DNA of 64,000 nucleotides. Origin: Dasypus novemcinctus. Lineage: Eukaryota > Chordata > Mammalia > Cingulata > Dasypodidae. Below the pieces are notes generated by a model. It worked only from the letters and a program-made list of their open reading frames with translations, did no database searches and had not been told where the DNA came from. A program made the translations under genes and the position numbers. This document shows, one piece after another, positions 12,641 through 23,500 of this stretch (positions are counted from its first letter, which is position 1; every line of letters begins with the position of its first letter). The stretch is from assembly GCF_030445035.2 (NCBI RefSeq), contig NC_080694.1:69021147-69085146 (forward strand), in the 5' to 3' direction.

Positions 12641-12800
12641 CTTTCCTTACACATTCTTGATACAATCCCTTACCAGATACATGATTGGCAAGTGTTTCCT
12701 CCCATGTGTTGCCATATTCCTTTGTTGGTGATGTCTTTCGATGCGTAAAAGAGTTTATTTTCAAGGAAGTGCAATCTATCCTTAGCACTAAGCACTAATA
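12641..12800 (-). mobile_element. Old LINE-1 ORF2 fragment, right of the retrocopy
   Basis: 'cttaccagatacatgattgg' and 'gtcttt..atgcgtaaaaga' are the reverse complement of L1 ORF2. They join logically to the fragment at 8934-8970, so the two flank a later insertion. Confidence 0.7.
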
Positions 12801-13094
12801 CCACAGTGCACTATCCTGAAGAAGTACATAAACCTTATTCCCAAAACCAGCGTTTTCCGGAGGCATTCGCAACGCGGTGTCGCTCAGGACCAGGGCGCGG
12901 GCTTTGCGGGCACAAGGCCCCTGGCTGATCCTCCGCCTTCAAGACGTCGTAGCTCAGTTCCTAAGGTGCACTGAGTGCCGTGATCCTCGACCTGGTGAAG
13001 CGGAGGGTGGAGGGGAGACAAGCTCGCTAATGCCAGGTCTCTCCAACCCGAAATGAAGCGTACACCTCAGTGCGCCGCGGATCTCGGACGCCGT
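12801..13094. other. CpG-rich sequence, no gene recognised
   Basis: A short GC- and CpG-rich stretch (best at 12840-13040). 'gtagctcagttcctaagg' at about 12949 resembles a tRNA D-arm, but no T-arm or anticodon arm follows at proper spacing. Confidence 0.4.
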
Positions 13095-13700
13095 TTATGC
13101 AACTAGTAAAGGACGGAGTTTCCCTTCGTTCTTACTGTTTTCCCGGCCAGAAGAGACACAGCCTCCACCACGGGTCTCGCCTACTGACCTGCGCAGAGAG
13201 CGCACTAGTTCTGAGCACTGAGGAGATATTGATGGCTGAGAATCTGGAGCTCTTAGGTGAGTGAGTGGCAGGAGCTGAAAACGGAACAAGACGCATCGGG
13301 AATTAGAGGAATTCCAAACCCCAGCCTGGTGAAGGGTGTCGACAGGCCGACGGGAGCACACCGCATTCCCTTCCCTCTCAAAGACGCCGTTGATTCAACA
13401 GGAACTCGGTGCACAGGGAGCTCCAGTTTAGAAATCACTAAGCTCTGGGAATCCTGAAAAGGTGCGCCGGGGGACGGGAAACTCCTGGGGGTTTCTGGGC
13501 ATACAAATCAGACGCGAGCCGGTTGGCCCTGGAGAACAGAGCAAGTGGCTCTTCACCAGCGGAAGCATTGCAATTGGAATTCATAGTATCGGCTTCCCTG
13601 TGGCTTCTCACTTATCCTGTTCTCCCCGAGGCTTTAACTCTAAATAAACAATGCCAGGGGCTCTCAATTAACATCCAAAAGAGGCCTCGTGTGAAACGGG
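13095..13700. repeat. Local duplication, copy 1 (partner 20856-21610)
   Basis: Part of this block (about 13320-13560) matches 20870-21060 in the same direction, for example 'aatcctgaaaaggtgc' in both. The part at 13095-13290 matches 21390-21600 in reverse, and 13628-13695 matches 21190-21260 in reverse. Chance open frames in the inverted parts share the peptide SVGETRGG, as expected from shared DNA. No gene is recognised in it. Confidence 0.75.
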
Positions 13701-14497
13701 AAAGGTTTCACCTTCCTAACAGGAAAATTGACGCAAGTAAGATGTGAAGGCCACGGTGCGTTGGCCCCTTGCACTTATCTAGGAAGGTAAGGTCTCTGGT
13801 TCATGGACTCTCCATCCCTCAAGAAACAGCCCCCTTACATTCTACATGCCCCTCTTCTGCGAATATCTCTGAGTAGTAATTGAGGGGCAGGCATACCTGG
13901 AGGCAGAGTCCACAACAATGACATAAAATACATACACTAATACCTATGCCTGCAAATATCAAGAGGAAAATTAGTAAATTTTCTCCCCAAACCCCACTCA
14001 GTTAGGTTAAAAGGCATTTCTGGAAGAAAAAAAAGAGACTGAAATGGGCAACCAAAGTGGTTGAAACTCATACCCAGACTGCCTGCTGGCTGTGTGGACA
14101 GTTGTCAATTTCCACAGGAGGTGAAAGCCCTGGGATAATCAAATGGCTCTTTTACTACATTCTTTCCACATTTCCTGTGATCAAAAACAAACCAGCAGGC
14201 ACATCCATTTCATCAAAGCAGGTATGAATACGTGCAACTGCAGTAGTGTACTGGAATTTCTGGCCCTCACATTTCTTAGGTTTTGAAATTTTGGGTAAAA
14301 TAGACACTATGTCAGTTAACACCCAGGAAGACCTCAGTGGAATAAACAATCAGAGAGAATGTGATTTATGTGTAGACACACATACACATCTTGACTGGAT
14401 TTGTAAAATAGGTAAAATCTATATTGGTATATACACTTTTTGGGGTTGGAATGCAACTGTATAGGTAGTGGTAATTATACAAATAAGGAGATAGTGC
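13701..14497. other. No gene seen; single-copy AT-moderate DNA
   Basis: About 800 bp with no convincing open frame, no recognised repeat and no splice-site-bounded exon. Confidence 0.5.
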
Positions 14498-14566
14498 TGC
14501 TGAAACCCAGGATTGAACAAAGGACCTTCAGGGCTTGTCTAGCAGCTCCCAAATGAGCTTTTCAAC
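14498..14566 (-). pseudogene. tRNA-Phe(GAA) pseudogene
   Basis: Read on minus, 'agctcatttgggag' matches the D-arm of tRNA-Phe (AGCTCAGTTGGGAG). 'aaggtcc.ttgttcaatcc' followed by 'gggtttcagca' matches its variable loop, T-arm and 3' acceptor strand. The anticodon arm is scrambled (the 'actgaagatct' core is lost) and the 5' acceptor strand no longer pairs, so it is a dead copy about 69 nt long. Confidence 0.75.
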
Positions 14567-15402
14567 AAACTTCATAGATGCTACTGATGATCTTTCAAAA
14601 CATTACTTAAGGTTTTCCTTAGCAAAGTTCTTGGATTCTTTCATATTTGATTCTGTTTTGTCTAACATCACCTAATGACTCACCCAAACCATCTGGGCCC
14701 TAGTGCCATCCTAGCTTGAAAATAGGATCCCATTTTCCAGACTGTAAATGAGTTGTCAGGCGATGGCGGAGTGAATAGGTGGAAAAGGCAAAGCAGGAAG
14801 AGCCTTTTCCACGTGGTCCCACCTCCAGCAACGCTGCTCAGAAAACCAGGGGGAAATAAGTTATTGAACCTCTCCTCCTCTTCTCTTGTCCTCTCCTCCC
14901 CTTCTGTCCCCTCTCCGCCCCTCCCCTCCTCTCCTCTCCTATATCTCTTCCCTCCCCCCATCTATCTCCTTTCGGTCCATTTTCCCCCTTGTTTTGCTCT
15001 TCAATGACATTGCAAAACAGAAAAGAGCATCACTGGGCACGTTAATGTGGTGCCGGGCTCCGTGCATCTGATTGCAGGACTCCTGGGCGAGCCAACGCTT
15101 TTCCCTAATTCCTTCCTTTTCCTTGTCTTCCTTGGGTTGACCCGGTCGCACTGCGCGGTGCGGGAACCCAGGAAGCAGGACTAGGGAAGCACCAGATAAT
15201 GCGTTTAGCTCCTTACACGCAGGTAAAAGGGAGAATTGGAGAATTGTTGGGGATTGCGGGAAGCAGACGAACGTTCATGGTTTCTAAGAAGAGGTGTTCG
15301 CAGTTGCTACGCCAAGGGTTCAGGATGCTGCTGCAGGTGACGGCCTGTGCAAAAACGAGCGAGAACATGTTACCTCTCCAGTTCCCCGTAGAATTGAAGG
15401 AG
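14567..15402. other. Pyrimidine-rich and unremarkable DNA
   Basis: 14868-14960 is a strongly CT-rich low-complexity tract (ctcctc, cctctcc runs) that generates spurious open frames. The rest shows nothing recognisable. Confidence 0.5.
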
Positions 15403-16309
15403 AAGCCCAGACCCAGGCAACTCAGAGTTAAAGCGAAGGTGGAGGTACTGGGGATCGAACCCAGGGCCTCGTGCATGCTAAGCACGCGCCCCGCCACTGA
15501 GCTATGCCCCCTCGCTGTGTGCCACTGGAAGAAGGATTTCCTTAAAGGGTCTGAAACGTTCAAGTTCCGCGTGTCTATCTCTTCCTGGCACTTTTTTGGA
15601 CATAGTTCTGAAGTAAGGAACAAGCGCAGCATGTGTGATGCGTGAACCAGCAGAACCACCTAGAAAGCGCATCTGGCGGAGCCTCGGGCCCCGCCTGAGG
15701 GACGCTCCACGCGCAGGTTCCCACAGCCGCGCGCTGCTTCTGGACTGCGGAGCTCTGCACTCCCAGGCGTTAGCGCTGAGGTAAGGGATGGAGGCAGGTG
15801 ATTTTCGGGGTTTCTCCGGGTGGAGGCAAGAAACCTTCACGCACAGCCTGCAGGTCAGCAGGACTAGGAAGGTCCCAGGAGCAGAAACGTGTCATTCGGG
15901 TCACAGTCGTCACCTTCTCCTCGGGATGCTCTGGGTATGTCTCACTTAACCCACTGGAGTTTCTCAGGCCGATTCTGGGAAGAAAAATAACTGCACAGGG
16001 TGCTTCGTGTGTAAGAGGTCCCGGGGTCAGGCCCGGCGCTTCCTTCTCTTTCTGGCTTTTACTAGCCCTGCCCTTGCTCCATTTCTCTCCTCTTTCCTGC
16101 TCACTCGTAAACGGGTCCAGTGGATGCTTTTTGCGTTATTCGTTTCTACTTCCTGAGACTTTCTTCTCTCCAAGCCCTGGCATCAGCAGGAGGAAGCCTG
16201 GAGGGAAGGAGAAGAGGAGCCCGTCAGCACCTGCTCCAAGCGAGAAACCTGGGGCCAGGAGCGGCCGTGCAAACTAAGATTCATTTAGGATCTCATGGAG
16301 GGGAAGGAC
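15403..16309. repeat. Segmental duplication, copy 1 (partner 42118-43034)
   Basis: About 0.9 kb matches 42118-43034 in the same orientation nearly throughout. Shared strings include 'cgtgtcattcgggtcacagt', 'gattcatttaggatctcatg' and 'agttctgaagtaaggaac' (variant 'agtactgaagtgaggaac'). The block carries a tRNA-Ala gene at its left end. The partner tRNA is broken, so this copy keeps the better tRNA. Confidence 0.88.
15440..15511 (-). tRNA. tRNA-Ala(AGC), probably functional or recently so
   Basis: On minus the 72-nt sequence starts 'gggggcatagctcagtgg' and closely follows mammalian tRNA-Ala(AGC). The anticodon arm is cgtgc-ttagcat-gcacg, with anticodon AGC. The T-arm is ctggg-ttcgatc-cccag, a perfect B-box. 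It ends 'tacctcca'. Oddities are a C6/A67 mismatch in the acceptor stem (T6 in the usual gene), a D-loop of 'gtggcggggcg' rather than 'gtggtagagcg', and no T4 run just downstream on minus. It lies inside a segmental duplication. It is better preserved than the other Ala-like copies here. A SINE origin is unlikely because no SINE body or tail follows. Confidence 0.75.
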
Positions 16310-16624
16310 GACAGAAACACGGAGAGAAACAGAAAAATAATGGCCCTACGGACATTTTCTTCCCACTTCTCTTGGTTAGTTGAACGGTCAGATCTGCAGT
16401 CAGGTTGGGAGATTCAACAGAAAAGAAAAAAGTTTCCAGTCCATTTCTCTGCGCCTAGTTTTCTACAACCTTCTCCACTTGCCAGTCCAGCCACTTTACT
16501 GTCTGACCCAAGTAGCTGCGCTGCGATGATCGGATCCCAAGGCAGGGGAGCTCTATCACATTCCCCAATGGAACAGCAACAATCCCCCAAGTGCAAGGGC
16601 AAAGACCAGTGAAGAAGGATGGCC
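16310..16624. other. No gene seen
   Basis: A short single-copy stretch between the duplication and an L1. Open frames here have no recognisable similarity. Confidence 0.4.
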
Positions 16625-18345
16625 CAATGAGGGGCCCTTGATACTGATGACTAAGCTTATGAGCCCGTGTGCTTGAAATTTCAACTAGGCCTAGAGCTGC
16701 AGGGTGCTGAGAGTTACCTCATGAGAGCCTCCATCTTGTTCAAAGGTGACCACTCTCTAAGCCCAACTCAGCATGTAAATGCATTACCTTCCCCCCAGCA
16801 TGGGACATGAATCTCAGGGATGAACCTCCCTGGCTCGGAGGGATTACTACCATCAACAGCTCGTGATGCAACTAGAAAAAGACCTTGAATAAAAGGGGAA
16901 AGTGGTAAAGAGAAATGAGTTCATATGACTAAGACACTTCAAAGTGAGTCAGCAGGTCATCAGAGGGTCACACTAACACATGTCTCAGCAGGATCCAAGA
17001 GACAGCCAAAGTAGATAAAACCCCAGATACTTGTGTTCCTGAGGGCTATGGAGACACACAGGCTCTGTGGTCATGACAGACGGCTCTGGAGTTCGTTGCC
17101 TTGTCAGTGGGCTCTACTTTGGAATTTGTGCTCCTGATTGTGATGGAGTTGGACTTAGATATGACCTCTCTATACATGCCTCTTCTGTCATTTTTACTGA
17201 ACTTGTGATTGGCACTGAGGTTTGTGTATGCTCAGAACTTGAATATGTGGACTGTCCATGTGCCAGCTGGGTTCTGAGCCTCAGCAGAGTTGCAACACCT
17301 ACTCTCTAGTTCGTTGGACCTACCCAGGTCAGCTAATCGGGAAGTGAGAATGGTCAACCACCACATCAGGGAACCGAGAGTGTCTACAACTGCAAGTAGG
17401 AGAATGCATCTATCAGTCATGTGGGATCTAAGTCCCTTCTCAATTTAGAGGTGGAGTGGACAGTGCCATCCCAGGGCAATAATATGGACTGGAGTGGATT
17501 TTCTGGTATTCTATTATCGAACTGTTGTGACTCTAGCAATGGAAGTAATTGTATCATTGATGTGGAGATGGTGGCCACGGGAGTTGTTGAGGGAGGAAGA
17601 GGTGTGATATGGGGCATTTTCAGGGCTTGGAGTTGTCCCGAATGAAATTGCAGGGACAGATGCAGGACATTGTATATCCTGCCATAACCCACTGGATGGA
17701 ATGGGGGAGAGTGTGAACTACAATGTAAACTATGGTCCATGCAGTGTGGCAGTGCTCCAGGGTGCATTCACCAAATGCAATGAATGTGCCTTACTGATGA
17801 AAGGGAATGCTGATGTGGGAGGAGCAGGGCTGGGGTGGAGAATGGAGTATACGGGAACCTCTTAGTTTTATTTTTTTTTAAGATTTATTTATTTATTTCT
17901 CTCCCCTTCTCCCCCCCGACCCCCCCGACTCCCCCGCCTGCCCGCCCCAGTTGTCTGTTCACTGTGTCTATTTGCTGCATGTTCTTTGTCCCCTCCTGTT
18001 GTTGTCAGCGGCACGGGAATCTGTTTCTTTTTGTTGCCATCATCTTGTTGTGTCAGCTTTCCGTGTGGGCCGTGCCATTCCCGGGCAGGCTGCACTTTCT
18101 TTCGCGCTGGGCGGCTCTCCTTACGGGGCGCACTCCTTGCGCATGGGCACTCCTTGCCCACGTCAACACCGCACATGGGCCAGCTCCACACGGGTCAAGG
18201 AGGTCCAGGGTTTGAACCACGGACCTTCCATGTGGTAGATGGATGCCCTAACCACTGGGCCAAGTCCGCTTGCCTCATGTGTTTTTTAAATGTAATGTCT
18301 TATGTGATCTATTTATCTTTTTAAAGAAAAGACAATAAAAAAACA
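16625..18345 (+). mobile_element. LINE-1 3' UTR fragment, plus strand
   Basis: This is the reverse-complement counterpart of the minus-strand L1 3' UTRs elsewhere, for example 'cagcatgggacatgaatctc' against the 'gtcatgtcccatgctggg' phrases at 2270 and 54700. It runs to the L1 end 'atgtgatctatttatctttt', then AATAAAA. A SINE interrupts it at 17873-18275. No coding part remains. Confidence 0.82.
17873..18275 (-). mobile_element. DAS-type SINE, inserted in L1 3' end
   Basis: The plus strand begins with the tail ('agatttatttatttatttct') and a C-rich tract, then the family body ('cagttgtctgttcactgtgt'), and ends with the tRNA-like head in reverse ('ccactgggccaagtccgc'). L1 sequence resumes immediately afterwards. 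Confidence 0.92.
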
Positions 18346-19954
18346 GACAGAATGGTTTATGACCATAAATCTAACTTTTTTAAGAAAAAAAAAGCTTTCT
18401 ATCTTTGAGCAGCTAGCTGAGAAAGCAGTCATGAAGACCTTGCTAAACTGTGGTTTATTATCCACTGAAATCAGGACAAATTTGATGTGCTTCAGACAAC
18501 CCAGGACTGAGGAATTAAGTTTCCTCCTCACAAGTCCCCTGGTGAGGAAATACCACGCTGGACTCCTCCAGGGATGGAGGCAGCCACACCTCCAGCTTCG
18601 AGTCTCACCTGCGCCCCCGCATGGTCGACATCCCTCAGCAGCCCCAGCTTCTTCCTCCAGACTTGTTTGTCCTGCTCAGGACATCCTCTGCTGTACCCAG
18701 GTGTCCCACACAACCACCCCAGGACTTTCACTGACCCTGATGCCAGTCTTAGCGGAAATTCAGGGGGCTGGGTTCAAAGAAAGTACAAGAAAAAAATGTC
18801 TTTGGAAATCGAGGTCCTCATGAAATGAGACATCAGAAAATCTCCAGACCCCAAATGAAAGGTACAGGTGTGACACAGACAGTCTTTCTTGTGACATTGT
18901 TTGAACATGACGGACTCAAAATGTCCATGAAAACCTCCATGCAGGTGTGTGCTAAGCACTGCCATACCTGTGTGGAATTCCGCAGAAGGTTGCATCTGGA
19001 GGCCTGGGTTTTCACGTGGCCAAGGAAGAGTGAGGTGAGGACTGTAAAGGGTCCCTTGGAACTGGGGAATTAGGAGTTCTTTGATATGCATTTCTGGAAA
19101 ACAAAAGATGGCTTGACCTTAGACTGAATTTGTCTGCTGATTCAATGTTTCTCTTGGTTCCCAGGCTTTTCCAGGAAAGCAGCTGTTTTGGATTAAGTCA
19201 GAAAGCATATTGTAGAAGGAGGTGGCGAGTAACTTAAAGCATATTGGGGGATGGGAATGGAGTGGGGGTCAGCAGTAACTGAAAATCTGACAGGTTTAGG
19301 AAACACTGGCTAGAAAACACCAACCTGGATGGTGTGAGCTGAGTTTTGGGAAAGACCACACCCAGAGAGAGGTAGAGGTGTTGGAGGGATGATGGGAAGA
19401 AGTGGGTCTGAGGCTGCTGGGTGGTGTGAAGAGGGATGAGGAGGGGTCGGGATAGGAAAGTGGAGAGAAGAGGCTTAAATATGGCTCTTTAGGTACGGAT
19501 AAGATTTGGAAGGACAAGGAGGTAGGACCTGTTCCAGATCTGCATCTTTTTTCTGGGTCCTCCAGGTATAAGAAATATAGTAGTCACATGTGTTTTAAGG
19601 TAAGCTGGCTAAAAAATTTGTTTGTAGAAAGACCTATTCCTTTTACACACACTGCTGGATTGGAGAGCGTTTTAGAATGTGTGTAATTCAGTTTTTCTTT
19701 GAGGAGCAGGAGCAGCTAGTACGGATGGTTTTTGGAAGAGCTACAGGGAAGGCAGATTCACCCAACCCACGGGGTGTCTGTGTTGGGAGCAGGTTGGTGA
19801 GTGTGGGGGAATTCACTAGCTGCTTTTTTTTTTTTTTTACTTAAGTATGTGAAATAAATTTGAAAGTGACTGATTTTAACAGGTTGTCTTGGAATTCAAG
19901 ATGGAGTAAAAACAATAAATGGGCTTAATGACCTTTATTAAAAACTCTGTGAAA
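18346..19954. other. 1.6 kb with no gene recognised
   Basis: Open frames up to 154 codons (18359-18823) have no motif, composition or conserved look that would support coding. Short A-runs occur at about 18385 and a T-run at 19823. No repeat family was recognised. Confidence 0.5.
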
Positions 19955-20025
19955 GCAGACATTCTGCCAATAGGGCATCAGACTTTTAATCTGCGGGTTC
20001 AGGGCTCAAGCCCCTGTTCTGGGCA
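19955..20025 (+). pseudogene. tRNA-Lys(TTT) pseudogene
   Basis: The anticodon arm 'catcagacttttaatctg' is the intact tRNA-Lys(TTT) arm. A T-arm-like 'cagggctcaagcccctg' and 'ttctgggca' follow, with a TTTTT run at about 20035. The D-arm and A-box are lost ('cattctgccaataggg' replaces 'tagctcagtcggtaga'), and the length is 71 nt. It is not expected to be transcribed well. Confidence 0.75.
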
Positions 20026-20855
20026 GTAGCACACTTTTTCCCTCCCCAATATACCCTTAAATGCAAGAAAAGATGGACGTTCATCTCACTTTTCTGTGTG
20101 GCATGGGGTCAGGGCAGATGTGTGGATAGGAATGAAAAGGAAGCAAAGAGTTCACAGCTTTAGAACTTTGACAAGGGACCTTTGAGAGGCAGGAAAGGGG
20201 AGGGATCCCAGCTTGCAAAGAAGGAGATGCATTTTACACAGCACACGAAGAAAAGGCTTTTCCAGCTCCCTTTCCTTGTTTTGTAGATTTTTAGGACTTT
20301 AATGTCCTTCTTGTATTCAACATAGACTACTGATAATGGATAGACAAGAGGGAGAAAGACTCTTCAGCAAAATCTCCTGGAAATCAAAGTATCACTCTGG
20401 TCCAACAGACTAAAGACATCAGCAGACTTAAAGAAGGATAAGGGAGTTTAACCAACAATTTAAGTTTGAAGGCATTACTAGAAAATGCTCAACCAACCAA
20501 CCATCTCCTCCAGGTATTGAAAAGAGAGTAAGAGCGAAGCAGAGAAACTCTAAACCTCATTTCTGGAATTCTGTTCTGGCCCTCTAATCAGCACTCCCAC
20601 CCATGCCGCTGTTTTACAGTGACTGGAGAGCAACAACAACAATCATAATAAATAAATAAATAATGATAATAATAATAATAGAAAAATAATAAGTACATGG
20701 GAAGAATGCACTAGCCCCCTAGATAAAATACCTCCTAAAATAAACAACTGGCCCAGGGCCCACTGCCAATGCTCAGCCCAGCAGCTTTGAAGGCCACACA
20801 TTCTCCCTCCTGAGCGCCTGCTGTGGGCATTTTCACTGGACAAGGGCATCAAGAA
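20026..20855. other. No gene seen; includes an AAT-rich microsatellite
   Basis: 20643-20690 is an (AATA)n/(AAT)n tract. The remainder is single-copy DNA with no supported coding. Confidence 0.5.
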
Positions 20856-21620
20856 GTAAGGACACCCCGCCTGGTAAGGGGTGTCAGACAGGCCAACGGG
20901 GAGCAAACCCCATTCTCTTTCATCTCAAAGAGGCATTGATTCAGCAGGCAACAGGTTCACACGTAGCTCCAGTGCAGAAATCACAAAGCTTTGGAAATCC
21001 TGAAAAGGTGCATCAGAGGACGAGAAAGTCCTGGGTGTTTTCCGTCATATAAAGCAGATGTGAGTGAGTTCACCCTGAAAAGAAAACAAACAGAAAAGGC
21101 GTCTGTTCCTTACCAGTGTAAGCCGCCAAATCTCCTTGGTATTCACGTTATACTTTTCATCATTCAGTCGAATGTGTATGATGGAGAAATATTTCGTGCT
21201 TCACGTGGGGCCTCTGTTGAATGTTAACTGAGAGCCCCTGGTGCTGTTTAGAGTTAAAGCAAAGGGAAAAATGGAAGAGTAAGAGTGAGAAAGCGCAGTG
21301 AAGTGAATATTACGAATATCAGTTGGGAATGTAGGATTCAGGTTTATTCCTCACTGTCGGGTGTGGAGGGCCTTGAATCCTACCAGGCTTTATTTCGTTT
21401 TCCAGATCCTGACACTCACTCGCCTAGAAAGACTCCGGATTCGCAGCCCCCAGTGTCTCCTCAGCGGACAGGACTCCTGGCAGTGGTCTCTGCGCGGTCG
21501 GTTGGGGAGACCCGTGGTGGACCCTGTGTCTCCTCTGCCCGGAAGAAAATAAGAACGAAGGGAAACTGTCAGAGGGCGCTGATCTTTTTCCTCCTCTCTC
21601 TGCCTTGCTTCTCTTTCATA
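20856..21620. repeat. Local duplication, copy 2, rearranged
   Basis: It is related to 13095-13700. The left part (20870-21060) is in direct order, while 21190-21260 and 21390-21600 are inverted. The tail (21520-21910) also resembles 31490-31920 loosely, and both precede a minus-strand tRNA-Ala relic, suggesting a shared ancestral tRNA-bearing unit. Confidence 0.7.
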
Positions 21621-21822
21621 ACAGTGTAAAATGGGGGCCCAGGTGGACTGCGCCCTAAAGGCACGACTTTTCTGTTGAAAGATATTCTTTCTGCCCTCTT
21701 CTAAGGTTACAGAACAGAAATCAGATAATCTTTAAAGTAACCACCTTCATGTGTGCGGAAAAGAGATTGTATTTGGAAATTAAATTCCAAGGTGTCCTTT
21801 TGAAGGAGGTAGAAGACAGTTG

Positions 21823-21905
21823 TGGAGGTGCCAGGGACGAACCCGGGGCCTCAAACCCGGGGCCTCGTGCACAAAGCACAGCGCTCTACCGCTGAGCTAC
21901 ACCCC
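21823..21905 (-). pseudogene. tRNA-Ala pseudogene with internal duplication
   Basis: On minus it reads 'ggggtgtagctcagcggtag', a good Ala D-arm and A-box, and ends 'ggcacctcca'. The anticodon loop is shortened (gtgc-ttt-gtgcac). The sequence entering the T-arm carries a near-perfect tandem repeat of about 14 bp ('acccggggcctca' appears twice on plus), giving 83 nt. It cannot fold as a normal tRNA. Confidence 0.8.
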
Positions 21906-22029
21906 AACTCGTCTTCACCCTTGGGAAGGCTTTCTCAGTTTAAGGATTAGCTATTTCTTGCGCCTCTTGTATTGTGGTCTTAGCGTGAAGTGCTAAAGAG
22001 TCTGAACCTTGTTGGGGAAATGGATTCTT

Positions 22030-22935
22030 TTCTTAACCTTTTTTCCCCCTTTGCAGTGTCACTAAAGAGCAAGAGAGATGGTAGATAGAGTTCAGTGCCA
22101 TGTCAGTTGGCCCTTCATTGGAGTTGGTGTTTCTGTGTGATGGAGCTGGACTCAGATGTGATCTCTTTTCACAAGCCTTTCCTGTTACTTTACCAGAATT
22201 GTAGTTGGTGCTGGGGTTTAATATATACCCAGTGGATCTGTATCTCTGGACTGACCATATGATAGCCAGGCCCCGAGCCTCAACAGACTTCAACTCCTAC
22301 ACTATGGTGTATTGGACTTACCCCACTCAGCTAACATGGAGTTGAAGAAGGTCAACCACCACACCATGGCCCAAGAGTGCCTACAAATGAAAGCAGGGGG
22401 ATTGCATCCAGCATCCATGTGGAAACTAAGCCCCCTCTTGACATAGATGAGGAATGGACACAACCAATCCAAGTTCCACAGGATGGAGGAATAGAATATG
22501 GATTAGAGTGGACTTACTGATATTCTAGCCATGAACTATCATGATTAGTAATCCAAGAAAATGTGGCATTGGTGTGGAGAAAGTGGCCATGGTGGCTGCT
22601 GGATGTGGGGAATGGGAGGAAGAGATGAGATGTGGAGGCGTTTTCCAGACTTGGAGTTGTCCTAGGTGGTGCTGCAGGGACAATCACCAGACATTGTAGG
22701 TCCTCCCATGGCCCACTGAATGGAACGTGGGAGAGTGTGAGCTATGATGTGGACCACTGAACATGAAATGCAGGGATGCTCAGAGATGTATTCACCAAAT
22801 GAAATGAATGTCTCATGATGATGGAGGAGAATGTTGCTGTGGGGGGAGTAGTGGGGTGGGGAGGGAGGGGGGTATGTGGGGACCTCATATTTTTTTAATG
22901 TAATATTAAAAAATGAATAAAGACAAAAAAAAAAG
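22030..22935 (+). mobile_element. LINE-1 3' UTR fragment with tail, plus strand
   Basis: This is the reverse complement of the region 1170-2100 and its equivalents ('gaatgggaggaagagatgag', 'ggatgtggggaatgg'). It ends 'ggggacctcatatttttttaa', then 'aatgaataaagac' and A10. The end matches the younger 3' end class seen at 53520 on minus. It is 5'-truncated. Confidence 0.9.
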
Positions 22936-23295
22936 TGCAAGACAGAAAAAGAAGGACCAGAAGAAGACAAAGAGAAGCAGCTCGCTAGTTCATTTTCATT
23001 TCCTTTAGTTTCCTGAGCAATGTTAGGGTCATGCAGCTCCGGGGGCGACCGCGCAGGAAAGCTTCCTCCTGTTTGGCGTGATGCGCCCCTTTTCCTCCCT
23101 CTCCCTCTGTCAGCTCGTCCATTTGAAAACTGGATCGTGTTTTCATACCTGGGCGGCCCTGGAGCCCGTGTGTTCCCAGGTGAGTGAGTAGGTGAAGTTC
23201 AAAAGATTAGATTAACTATGAAAGAACACTGAAACATCACTAATGAAGCCTTTATAATCTTTCTTGAAAGAAGGTCTAAGGCTTCATTTCAAAGG
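22936..23295. other. GC-moderate DNA upstream of tRNA-Phe
   Basis: No gene is recognised. 23035-23180 is locally CpG-rich, as is usual near active tRNA genes. Confidence 0.4.
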
Positions 23296-23368
23296 GCCGG
23301 GGTAGCTCAGTTGGGAGCGCGTTAGACTGAAGATCTAAAGGTCCCTGGTTCAATCCCGGGTCCCGGCG
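23296..23368 (+). tRNA. tRNA-Phe(GAA)
   Basis: 73 nt. The acceptor stem gccgggg/tcccggc pairs fully, with one G-T. The D-arm 'tagctcagttgggagcgc' and anticodon arm tagac-tgaagat-ctaaa (anticodon GAA) follow. 'aggtccctggttcaatccc' gives a near-canonical B-box, and a TTTT terminator lies about 15 bp downstream. Differences from the usual vertebrate gene are a G-rich, co-varied acceptor stem (gccgggg instead of gccgaaa), an A-to-C change in the D-stem ('gggagcgcg' against 'gggagagcg') and A for G at position 57. Compensated pairing supports function. Confidence 0.88.
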
Positions 23369-23500
23369 TGCTCTCTTCTGTTTTGGGGTGTACTTCCTTG
23401 CCCTCCCTTAACACTTGCATCCAATCCCCAAGAGTGGATCTATCACTAGAAGGTTTAATTCCTTTTTGCTAATCCAATAAAGGCGTATACATACAGATTT
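23369..23500. other. tRNA-Phe 3' flank
   Basis: The Pol III terminator run 'ctgtttt' lies at about 23379-23385. Nothing else is recognised. Confidence 0.6.

Noticed and set aside
12943-13010. Additional tRNA (gtagctcagttcc...)
   Set aside because: Only a D-arm-like string. No anticodon arm or B-box at proper spacing.
14868-14960. Coding frames in a CT-rich tract
   Set aside because: Low-complexity pyrimidine tract that opens frames by composition.
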